Positions 1 to 5,617 of a stretch of DNA of 7,450 nucleotides are shown piece after piece. This stretch comes from Bacillota bacterium. Its GTDB lineage: Bacteria > Bacillota > Clostridia > Lachnospirales > Lachnospiraceae. The DNA lies in assembly GCA_022717655.1 (NCBI GenBank), contig JAIIAN010000147.1, positions 1-7,450 on the forward strand, written 5' to 3'. A program made the translations under genes and the position numbers. Position 1 is the first letter of the stretch, and each line of letters opens with the position of its first letter. Under the pieces are notes generated by a model that did not search any database, was not told the origin of the DNA, and was given only the letters and a program-made list of their open reading frames with translations.

Positions 1-1199
1 ATAATCGTAAAACTGCGTTCTTCCCCGATAATATAACGATTTACAATCTGTCCTGCCTCATTGCTGTAAGTCACCTTTAACTTCTGCTGATGCGGATTTA
101 AACTCCATGCCTCTGCTTTCGTTTCCGGTTCAAATGGTTCTTCACCAAATGTTTCAATCACTGCCGGACCTGCATGCGTATTGGCAAGTTCCTTTACCTG
201 TTCATAAGCGACCTGCATCACCCGCAATTTTCTGCAGACAAATTCCTGATTAAAGAATAGCGCATTGTCTTCTTTATGGTCGTAATCATACTGGCGGTTT
301 GGAACTGCCCCATAATAGCCAATTCTATTCTGACCATTTCGATTAACTGCATGGACTGCACTTCGATAGATAGTCGGACGAAGCCCCATCTTGGCAAACT
401 GTCCAATTGCAGATTTTACTATTCTCTCAAATCCAAGCTGATAACGGATATTGACTGTTTTTTTCTTCGATAAATCTTTTTTACCCACTACAAATCCGAT
501 TCGATAGCCCTCACTAAAGGTTCTCGCCATTTTATCAATTTCTTCCTGTGAAAACTCACTTAAAAATTTCGCCATCTCTTCTTCATTTTGGGTGACATAT
601 TCTCCGAATTGATATAAATACCGCACATCGCTTAAATCACTGTTTTCAATAATCTTCACAGCAAAATCCAAATCCGGGTCTACTGCTTCACAGATTCTTC
701 TTGAAACCATTTCCTCACTGTAATCACTGACATACCAGTACAATGATTCCCTGACTTCTTCTGCCGACACAGGCGATTCTTCTAACAAATTATAAATCTG
801 TACAAACAGTTCTAAAATCACAGTCATATCAAACAGACGATTTTCATAGACAAATACAATAAGCCCTCTTATCTCAGCCTCTAAAAAGCAAATCAGCGGA
901 CCAAATTCTTTTCCTAACAGCTTCTCGGCATAAGCAGGATTTGCATAGGAAGTCTCATAGTGTTCCGGCAGAATATCCTGATACAACCGCTCATTATTTT
1001 CCCTTAATTCTTCTAAGGAAGCTGTTTTTAGCCAGCCATCCTGAATTTTTTCATGTAGTCTGATTAAGTATTCAAGAAAATCTGCTGTTTTCTTAAAATA
1101 TCCTAAAAATTGTTCCGGCAGTTTCTCCTCGTCTTTTATCTCAAAAATCCGGTCCGTAACCAACGAAAAACGTTCTTCTAAATATTCTTCTCTACTCAT
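1..1199 (-). CDS. Aminopeptidase, M29-like, N-terminal 399 residues (3' end outside window)
   Basis: The frame is open from the ATG at 1197-1199 to the window edge, giving 399 residues beginning MSREEYLEERFSLVTDRIFE. I recognise the pattern (FGEYVTQNEEE, SEGYRIGF, DLSKKKTVNIRYQLGFERIV, NRQYDYDHKEDNALF, ELANTHAGPAVIETFGE, GQIVNRYIIGEERSFTI) as the long N-terminal region of Lachnospiraceae proteins annotated as leucyl aminopeptidase (aminopeptidase T, peptidase family M29). These are cytoplasmic metallopeptidases that remove N-terminal residues from peptides. The metal-binding catalytic part should lie beyond the window, so activity cannot be judged here. The start overlaps the stop of the upstream HD gene by 8 bases (ATGAGTAG), which suggests translational coupling. 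Only a weak GGGA lies upstream. It is the last visible gene of the vanZ-HD operon. The coding call is very secure; the family name rests on recalled similarity and is moderate. Confidence 0.68.
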   Translation of the reverse strand, partial: MSREEYLEERFSLVTDRIFEIKDEEKLPEQFLGYFKKTADFLEYLIRLHEKIQDGWLKTASLEELRENNERLYQDILPEHYETSYANPAYAEKLLGKEFGPLICFLEAEIRGLIVFVYENRLFDMTVILELFVQIYNLLEESPVSAEEVRESLYWYVSDYSEEMVSRRICEAVDPDLDFAVKIIENSDLSDVRYLYQFGEYVTQNEEEMAKFLSEFSQEEIDKMARTFSEGYRIGFVVGKKDLSKKKTVNIRYQLGFERIVKSAIGQFAKMGLRPTIYRSAVHAVNRNGQNRIGYYGAVPNRQYDYDHKEDNALFFNQEFVCRKLRVMQVAYEQVKELANTHAGPAVIETFGEEPFEPETKAEAWSLNPHQQKLKVTYSNEAGQIVNRYIIGEERSFTI

Positions 1200-1782
1200 C
1201 TTTTAAATTCCCGTTTTTTACATTTTTTTCAATAATCTGAGTCACCACTTCCATCAGCGTATCCGAACCCATCTTGGTTCTTTTTTGTCTTTCTTCTACC
1301 TGCGAACGTTTAATCTGACGCTCTCTCCAGGACTTTCCTCCTGTTTTATCATTTAACAGAATCGGCTGTAAATTGTCCATACAGCGGGCAAACTTTGCTT
1401 CCGGCGTTTCGCAGGACTCAAATTCTTCCCATAAATCTCTCATACTTTTTGCCTGGTCTTTTGGTAAAAGATTAAAAATCCGGTCTGCCGCCTTTACCTC
1501 ACGTTCCCTCTGGCTTAATTTTCCTTTTTCATCATAAGCATAAGTATCCCCGGCATCAATCTCCACAATGTCATGAATCAACACCATAAGCATTGTCTTT
1601 TGTACATCTATTTTCTCTTTTGCATACTCAGACAAAAGTGCTGTCATAAGCGCCAGATGCCAGGAATGTTCTGCATCATTTTCTTTTCGGATTCCATCAG
1701 AAAGGTACGTCTGACGCCCGATAAATTTACTTTTATCTGCTTCTAAAATAAATTCAAGCTGTTTTTTCAACCGTTCTTCCAT
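1192..1782 (-). CDS. HD domain phosphohydrolase, YfbR/HDDC2-like (putative 5'-deoxynucleotidase)
   Basis: This is a 196-aa cytoplasmic protein of the HD_3 / YfbR-like group, whose characterised members dephosphorylate 5'-deoxynucleoside monophosphates using a divalent metal. Metal-site residues are visible in the expected order: H39 in AEHSWH, H70-D71 in LIHDIVEIDAGD, E74, and D136 in CMDNLQP. The spacing is close to that of E. coli YfbR. The frame could begin with a TTG at 1806. I chose the ATG at 1780-1782 because GAGG lies 8 bases before it, overlapping the TGA of the preceding gene, and because the protein then starts MEERLKKQLEFILEADK, a normal family N-terminus. The gap to the upstream gene is 10 bases, and the 3' end overlaps the aminopeptidase start. 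Family assignment is strong. The exact substrate is inferred and could be another nucleotide or phosphate ester. Confidence 0.87.
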   Translation of the reverse strand: MEERLKKQLEFILEADKSKFIGRQTYLSDGIRKENDAEHSWHLALMTALLSEYAKEKIDVQKTMLMVLIHDIVEIDAGDTYAYDEKGKLSQREREVKAADRIFNLLPKDQAKSMRDLWEEFESCETPEAKFARCMDNLQPILLNDKTGGKSWRERQIKRSQVEERQKRTKMGSDTLMEVVTQIIEKNVKNGNLKDE

Positions 1783-1792
1783 AATTTCTACC

Positions 1793-2113
1793 TCATCCAA
1801 TTCCAATCAAAAACATCGTAATCCAAAGTACTGTTAACAGCCCGTTTGCCACTGCGCCTACTTTGCTGTACAATACATTCCTGTTTTCCTCTGAAAAACT
1901 CTTTAAGCCAAGAATAAATCCATATACAGAAAATCCGATTGCAATGAATCCTGCTGCTCCGAGATATAATCCGCCTTTTCCACCCATCATCATCGAGCAG
2001 ATAGCAGAACCTACAAACAAAAGAAACGACGCAAATGCCAAAATAGAGGATAACTTTCCGCCTTTGGTATGTTTCTTTCTGGTAAACGCATATTTATATC
2101 TCTTTCTCGCCAT
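1793..2113 (-). CDS. Small three-helix membrane protein (possibly DUF6142 family)
   Basis: The gene encodes 106 residues with a basic N-terminus (MARKRYKYAFTRKKHTKGGK) followed by three hydrophobic segments at about 22-44, 48-70 and 85-106. This fits an inner-membrane protein with a positively charged cytoplasmic head. An in-frame ATG exists at 2137, but AGGAGG sits 6 bases before the ATG at 2111-2113, so the shorter form is preferred. The start overlaps the end of the VanZ gene by 20 bases, and the TGA stop is 10 bases before the HD gene start, so the gene is embedded in the operon. The FTRKKHTKGGK head and glycine-rich helices resemble what I recall of DUF6142 proteins in Lachnospiraceae, but that name is tentative. 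No catalytic motif is visible and I assign no function. Confidence 0.8.
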   Translation of the reverse strand: MARKRYKYAFTRKKHTKGGKLSSILAFASFLLFVGSAICSMMMGGKGGLYLGAAGFIAIGFSVYGFILGLKSFSEENRNVLYSKVGAVANGLLTVLWITMFLIGIG

Positions 2114-2582
2114 ATTTCTTCCTCCTGGTCTGGTCATCTATCAAATGGCAGACAGCAAACAGGATATACCCGACTGCCGCTCCCAGTGTATTCAAAATCA
2201 AATCATCTACATCAAAACATCCAACTTTCGTTATCAGCTGAACTACTTCCACAAACAAGCTCAAGGCAAATCCTAATAACGTAATCAAGAAAAAGCCTCT
2301 CGCCCGACGGACAATTAAAGGAAGCATAAATCCAAAGGGAACGAATCCTACCACATTTCCTAACAGATTCGTAACGACTGCAAATACTCCAAGTTGTTCT
2401 CTGTAAATCCAAAATCGTTTTATTTCCCGAAACGGAACCACATTATAATGGTATTCACGCTCTGCGAACCCTGCTCTTCCATATGATTCCGAAAAAAACA
2501 GGAAATAAATCAGTGCAGCAATATAAAGCAGAAAAGCAACCGTTCCCGCTTTCTTTATTTTATTTTTTATTTCCCTGTTCAA
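2094..2582 (-). CDS. VanZ family membrane protein
   Basis: This is a 162-aa integral membrane protein with the VanZ-like signature: N72-LLGN-76 followed by FVPFGFMLP, E112-xx-Q115, D124-VDD-127, N131-xxG134 and G138-Y139. Hydrophobic segments lie at about 12-30, 64-92, 97-117 and 128-146. VanZ was named for low-level teicoplanin resistance in Tn1546, but most chromosomal homologues have no demonstrated role, so resistance should not be assumed. The frame is open back to a TTG at 2648, but that extension would translate through a terminator-like hairpin. The TTG at 2580-2582 is preceded by AGGAG at 8 bases and gives a normal VanZ N-terminus (LNREIKNKIKKAG then a helix), so I use it. It is the first gene of the downstream operon, overlaps the next gene by 20 bases, and may be controlled by the attenuator-like structure just upstream. 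Confidence 0.86.
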   Translation of the reverse strand: MNREIKNKIKKAGTVAFLLYIAALIYFLFFSESYGRAGFAEREYHYNVVPFREIKRFWIYREQLGVFAVVTNLLGNVVGFVPFGFMLPLIVRRARGFFLITLLGFALSLFVEVVQLITKVGCFDVDDLILNTLGAAVGYILFAVCHLIDDQTRRKKYGEKEI

Positions 2583-2599
2583 TTTATACGCTCCTGTAC

Positions 2600-2636
2600 T
2601 GAAATAAAGAGGGCATTTTCTTAAATATGCCCTCTC
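2600..2636 (-). terminator. Intrinsic terminator after the 50-aa gene
   Basis: On the minus strand there is a perfect 9-bp stem (AGAGGGCAT / ATGCCCTCT) around a 10-base loop. The loop can extend the stem through TTT/AAA with one bulged A. The tail after it is TTATTTC. On the plus strand the tail is only CTTTCT, so the minus direction is favoured. It separates the pyrE transcript from the VanZ operon. Confidence 0.65.
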
Positions 2637-2679
2637 TTTCTGACACAAGGCATACTTCTGATAAGCCTGTCATGCCTTA
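2608..2679 (-). promoter_or_regulatory. Attenuator-like leader: four alternating complementary segments
   Basis: Reading the minus strand there are four arms: (1) AAGGCAT at 2678-2672, (2) GTATGCCTT at 2655-2647, (3) AGAGGGCAT at 2635-2627 and (4) ATGCCCTCT at 2616-2608. Arms 1:2 pair over 7 bp. Arms 3:4 pair over 9 bp and are followed by a T-rich tail, forming a terminator. Arm 2 can instead pair with AGGGCATAT inside arm 3 (9 pairs, two of them GU), which would break the terminator. Arm 1 overlaps the TAA of the 50-aa gene. The pairings are read directly from the sequence; regulation is inferred. Confidence 0.45.
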
Positions 2680-2829
2680 AATTGTCAGTTCATATTTCTT
2701 TTTTATTAATCTTGCTCCATTAATAATCAGCATAGTGCCACTTACAATTCCGGTCACTAATACCACAATTCCAATTGCCAGTGTACCACCGCCTATGCCT
2801 GCCATTGTTTTATATACTTTTTCATTCAT
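2677..2829 (-). CDS. 50-aa single-helix membrane peptide downstream of pyrE
   Basis: This short gene encodes 50 residues starting MNEKVYKTMAGIGGG and ending GARLIKKKYELTI. A glycine- and isoleucine-rich hydrophobic segment (about residues 10-38) is followed by the basic stretch RLIKKK, so it is probably a single-pass membrane peptide with a cytoplasmic C-terminus. I recall many similar peptides (MNEKVYKTM..., one helix, RLLKxK) in Lachnospiraceae, where they are annotated as hypothetical. The start at 2829 has AGAGG 12 bases upstream. An in-frame ATG 12 bases earlier (adding MQKF) abuts the AGAGG directly and is less likely. It lies 51 bases after the pyrE stop with no visible promoter, so it is probably co-transcribed with pyrE. 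Its stop codon lies in the first arm of the attenuator-like structure. Function unknown. Confidence 0.75.
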   Translation of the reverse strand: MNEKVYKTMAGIGGGTLAIGIVVLVTGIVSGTMLIINGARLIKKKYELTI

Positions 2830-2880
2830 AAACTTTTGCATCCTCTTGATTCATTTGATATGGCTATTCTTATTTTCAGT

Positions 2881-3561
2881 CTATTTTACGCCATATTCCT
2901 CATAGTATGCGTCAATTGCGGATTTTAATGTATCATCAATTACAACTTTTCCATTACATTCTTTGTTGTAAAGACATTCCACTACTTCTTCCATCGTTAC
3001 AATTGCGGCAGTATCAAAGCCATAAAGGTCTTTGACTTCATCAAGGGCACATTTTTCTCCACCCTTTCCGATTTCCATACGGTTTAAAGAAACCATCAGA
3101 CCAACAATTGTCACATCTGCTGCCCCTCTTACCTTCGGTACAGTCTCTTCCATAGATTTTCCGGATGTGGTAACATCCTCAATCATAATCACACGGTCAC
3201 CATCTTTCAACTGGCTTCCAAGGAATTTTCCTTTATCTGCACCGTGGTCTTTTTCTTCTTTTCTGTCAGAACAGTAACGTACTTCTTTTCCATATAATTC
3301 GCTGTATGCGATTGCAGTTACAACGCCAAGCGGAATTCCCTTGTAAGCCGGTCCAAATAATACATCAAAATCATCTCCATACGTATCATGAATGGCTTTT
3401 GCATAATATTCACCTAATTTTTTTAACTGTGAACCGGTCACATAAGCACCTGCATTCATAAAAAACGGAGATTTTCTTCCACTCTTTAAAGTAAACTCTC
3501 CAAATTTCAGTACATCACTTTCTACCATAAATTCAATGAACTCTTTCTTATATGCTTCCAT
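2881..3561 (-). CDS. pyrE: Orotate phosphoribosyltransferase
   Basis: PyrE joins orotate to PRPP to make orotidine 5'-monophosphate in cytoplasmic de novo UMP synthesis. The 226-aa protein carries the family landmarks in order: FTLKSGRKSPFF near residue 23, FGPAYKGIPL at 69-78, the catalytic-loop segment SDRKEEKDHG at 98-107, and the PRPP-binding motif VIMIEDVTTSGKS at 124-136 with the acidic pair E128-D129. Length is typical for the clostridial form. An upstream in-frame ATG at 3579 would add six residues, but that ATGGAGG itself supplies the GGAGG for the ATG at 3559-3561 (11 bases away), so the shorter start is preferred. No other pyrimidine gene is visible. Its own promoter lies at 3632-3660, and the 50-aa peptide gene follows 51 bases downstream. 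Confidence 0.97.
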   Translation of the reverse strand: MEAYKKEFIEFMVESDVLKFGEFTLKSGRKSPFFMNAGAYVTGSQLKKLGEYYAKAIHDTYGDDFDVLFGPAYKGIPLGVVTAIAYSELYGKEVRYCSDRKEEKDHGADKGKFLGSQLKDGDRVIMIEDVTTSGKSMEETVPKVRGAADVTIVGLMVSLNRMEIGKGGEKCALDEVKDLYGFDTAAIVTMEEVVECLYNKECNGKVVIDDTLKSAIDAYYEEYGVK

Positions 3562-3631
3562 TTTTACTAAAGCCTCCATTATTCTCTATCTTTTACAGGC
3601 ATCTGCCTTTTTTTCTAATTGTATCATTGAC

Positions 3632-3660
3632 ATTTTAGCACACTATTTTCTGCTTGACAA
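3632..3660 (-). promoter_or_regulatory. Sigma-A-type promoter of pyrE
   Basis: On the minus strand a -35 box TTGTCA (3655-3660) is separated by 17 bases from a -10 box TAAAAT (3632-3637). The sequence TGTGCTAAAAT supplies an extended -10 (TGn). The -35 begins 6 bases after the stop codon of the preceding ATPase gene. The predicted leader is about 60 bases. It contains only a 4-bp hairpin (AGGC/GCCT at 3597-3608), too short to call a regulator. Confidence 0.72.
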
Positions 3661-3666
3661 TTCTTT

Positions 3667-5334
3667 TCACTTCTTTACAAGACATCTCTTCTTAAAAAAC
3701 GAAATCCCATAACACAAAATTTCGTCGTACTCTTCTTCATAATCTTTTGCATACATATGCTGTTCTATCTGATTCAGTGCCCTGTCACAGTCCTTCTCCA
3801 TCTCTGATACTGATTTCGCATACTTTGCCTCAAATATGGCGACTCGTCCTTCTGCTAAATCATATACAACAATATCACTTCGTCCTTCTCCATGTTCTTT
3901 ATTCGATTCTACCGTATATCCAGCGCCGGTAAAAATTCCTGCAAGAAAGGCATGATAGAAATCTTCTCTATAATCGTGATAACTAATTGTTTTTCGCAGA
4001 AGTCTGGACATTTCCTTTGTCACTTCACTGCTGTTTCCACTCCAGACTGCATCAAAAAGTGCTTTTCGATTCCAAATCTTTGCACTGTCCTGAAACCATT
4101 TTACAACAGTTGTCTCAAAAATTTCTTTGATTTCCGCATTTGGAATTGTAAGGGCAAACATCCCATCAGATAATGGCTCTGATAATTCTGTTTCCCTTAC
4201 TCTTGTCAGATATCCGGTTAAATACAGCACACTCCACAGATTTTCTTCGGAAGAATGTAAATAATCATACATGAGATTTTCATCGATTCTCTCAAAAATA
4301 AAACCTCCAGAAAGCAGTGTTTCTAATTTTTTTGTAATATTCTGTCCTGCATAGTCAATAAAGGAACGAATAATACCGTTATCACTCGTATTCTTCCAGT
4401 AACTTTCCGGCTTTGCAAGCGGATTCATCTGAAGGTCACGCAGATAATTCATGACATCCCATGGACAGTACACATCCGCTTCTCCAAAATGATATCCATC
4501 GTACCATTTTTTTATTTCATCTGCATATTCTAAAGTGTCCGTCATCTTTAACAATTGTTCCACATCATCCTGCGTGAATCCAAAATATTCGTTTAATCCA
4601 CAATTAGTTATGGTATCAGAGACAAAATTATTTGTTCCGGTAAAAATGCTCTCTTTTGCAATTTTCAAGCATCCGGTAATCACAGCAAATCTAAGTGCAG
4701 AATTATCTTTCAATGCCTGCATAATCCCCTTCATCAAATCAAGCATTTCCTTATAATATCCATGCATATTTGCTTTTGCTACCGGCACATCGTATTCATC
4801 AATCAGAAGAATGACTGGTTTTCCATAATAAATCTGCATCATTCGGGTTAATAACTGAAGGCTGTTTTTGATTTCCGTTTCTACAGCCTGCTTTTCAAGA
4901 ATTCGTTTCAAACTTTGTTTATCATAATCCGTTATCTTAGAATTTTCCAAAAGATATTCGTGTTCCACGCAAAGTTCCTCGATTACCGAACGCAACATTT
5001 CATAAGCACTTGAAAAATTCAGCCCGTCCACACGTTTCAATGAAAGAAATAATGTAGGATACTGATTCATCCAATTTTCACAAAGACTTTTTTCCTTTGA
5101 AATTTCCAATTTTTTAAACAAATCAGAACTGTCTTTTCGGATATCAAAAAAGCTGGCAAACATGCTCATCGCAAGTGTTTTTCCAAATCGCCTCGGACGG
5201 GTAATCAACATCACTTCCACAGGATTATGTTCCAAAAGTTCTTTTATCAATCCACTTTTGTCGATGTAACAGTAATTTTCTTTACGGATTTTTTCAAAAT
5301 CAGAAATCCCTACCGGAATGTTAATCTTCTTCAT
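3667..5334 (-). CDS. AAA-ATPase-like / PD-(D/E)XK nuclease-fold protein
   Basis: This is a 555-aa cytoplasmic protein with the architecture of the predicted AAA-ATPase-like family (PF09820) fused to a C-terminal PD-(D/E)XK domain (PF08011, formerly DUF1703). The N-terminal VGISDFEKIRKENYCYIDKS is typical. The Walker A-like loop is TRPRRFGKTL (45-54) and Walker B is VILLIDEYD (174-182). The family segments WYDGYHFG (277-284) and PWDVMNYL follow. The nuclease-like core is GRSDIVV (484-490, D487) with FEAKY (501-505, E502 and K504), so key acidic and lysine residues are retained. The start is well supported: AAAGGAGGG lies just before the ATG at 5332-5334. The family is abundant in Bacteroidetes and Clostridia, often in many copies, and its function is not established. 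Here it follows a methylase relic and precedes pyrE, consistent with an accessory insertion. It appears intact. Confidence 0.9.
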   Translation of the reverse strand: MKKINIPVGISDFEKIRKENYCYIDKSGLIKELLEHNPVEVMLITRPRRFGKTLAMSMFASFFDIRKDSSDLFKKLEISKEKSLCENWMNQYPTLFLSLKRVDGLNFSSAYEMLRSVIEELCVEHEYLLENSKITDYDKQSLKRILEKQAVETEIKNSLQLLTRMMQIYYGKPVILLIDEYDVPVAKANMHGYYKEMLDLMKGIMQALKDNSALRFAVITGCLKIAKESIFTGTNNFVSDTITNCGLNEYFGFTQDDVEQLLKMTDTLEYADEIKKWYDGYHFGEADVYCPWDVMNYLRDLQMNPLAKPESYWKNTSDNGIIRSFIDYAGQNITKKLETLLSGGFIFERIDENLMYDYLHSSEENLWSVLYLTGYLTRVRETELSEPLSDGMFALTIPNAEIKEIFETTVVKWFQDSAKIWNRKALFDAVWSGNSSEVTKEMSRLLRKTISYHDYREDFYHAFLAGIFTGAGYTVESNKEHGEGRSDIVVYDLAEGRVAIFEAKYAKSVSEMEKDCDRALNQIEQHMYAKDYEEEYDEILCYGISFFKKRCLVKK

Positions 5335-5346
5335 GTAAGCCCTCCT

Positions 5347-5456
5347 TTATTTTCTGACCGTTTCTATACTTGTAAAAAACTGCCCATATTTTTTTGCATT
5401 TCTTCAATATACTGATTTGTCTTTTCTATAATCCATTCTAACATTAACATCCACCT
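5347..5456 (-). pseudogene. Relic of the 5' end of an Eco57I-like DNA adenine methylase gene
   Basis: A ribosome binding site AGGTGG (5451-5456) stands 6 bases before an ATG at 5442-5444; a second in-frame ATG is at 5448-5450. Reading on gives MLEWIIEKTNQYIEEMQKN and then, in the -1 frame from 5388, YGQFFTSIETVRK followed by TAA at 5347-5349. The combination (E)YI(E)xMPK...YGQFFTSxETARFMA is the N-terminal hallmark I know from Eco57I/class I N6-adenine DNA methylases of restriction-modification systems. The start, the YI-EEM helix and the YGQFFTS motif are all preserved, but a frameshift separates them and nothing of the catalytic domain (NPPY) follows. In the original frame translation would stop at 5364 after 28 residues. 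It sits immediately before the ATPase-nuclease gene. The relic might now act only as that gene's leader. Confidence 0.6.
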
Positions 5457-5489
5457 ATCTGCTTCTCTTGTTCATGATATTTGTAGATA

Positions 5490-5519
5490 ATCTTAGCACA
5501 ATATCTGGTAGAACTACAA
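5490..5519 (-). promoter_or_regulatory. Candidate promoter for the methylase relic and ATPase gene
   Basis: On the minus strand TTGTAG (5514-5519) is followed after 18 bases by TAAGAT (5490-5495), with an extended -10 TGC directly before it. The -10 lies inside an imperfect inverted repeat at 5476-5505 (GATATTGT / ACAAATATC). No other promoter is obvious between the terminator at 5553-5587 and the ATPase gene. Confidence 0.5.
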
Positions 5520-5540
5520 TATTATTTTTTCTTGTTTGAG

Positions 5541-5587
5541 TCAAAATAAAAGCCCCCATACCTTTGGAAATTCCAAAAGTACGGGGG
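5541..5587 (-). terminator. Strong intrinsic terminator of the surface-protein gene
   Basis: On the minus strand the arms at 5587-5571 and 5569-5553 form a long hairpin headed by CCCCC/GGGGG, followed by CTTTTATTTTGA. Two positions that are mismatched (A-C) on the plus strand become G-U pairs on the minus strand, so the structure is continuous only for minus-strand transcripts. It begins 30 bases after the surface-protein stop codon. Confidence 0.9.
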
Positions 5588-5617
5588 TTTATCATTTGGA
5601 GTATTTAATTCAAGATT

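Larger units (their letters stand above)
5335..5617. other. Intergenic region between the surface-protein relic and the ATPase gene
   Basis: This 283-base stretch holds, in minus-strand order, the terminator (5541-5587), the candidate promoter (5490-5519) with its imperfect inverted repeat, the methylase relic with its own ribosome binding site (5347-5456), and the AAAGGAGGG of the ATPase gene (about 5340-5350). I see no plus-strand gene and no RNA gene. Confidence 0.6.

Noticed and set aside
218..473. Short open frames on both strands within the aminopeptidase region
   Set aside because: They lie inside or opposite the continuous 399-residue aminopeptidase frame and have no start signals or family pattern.
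1863..2284. Overlapping plus-strand open frames opposite VanZ and the small membrane protein
   Set aside because: They lack ribosome binding sites and any family pattern, and lie opposite well-supported genes.
2583..2648. Longer VanZ reading frame starting with TTG at 2648
   Set aside because: It would translate through the terminator hairpin, has no ribosome binding site, and adds a non-family N-terminus. AGGAG before the TTG at 2582 decides the start.
3597..3608. Hairpin AGGC/GCCT in the pyrE leader as a pyrimidine-responsive element
   Set aside because: There are only four base pairs, no terminator follows, and no recognisable PyrR-type binding loop is present.
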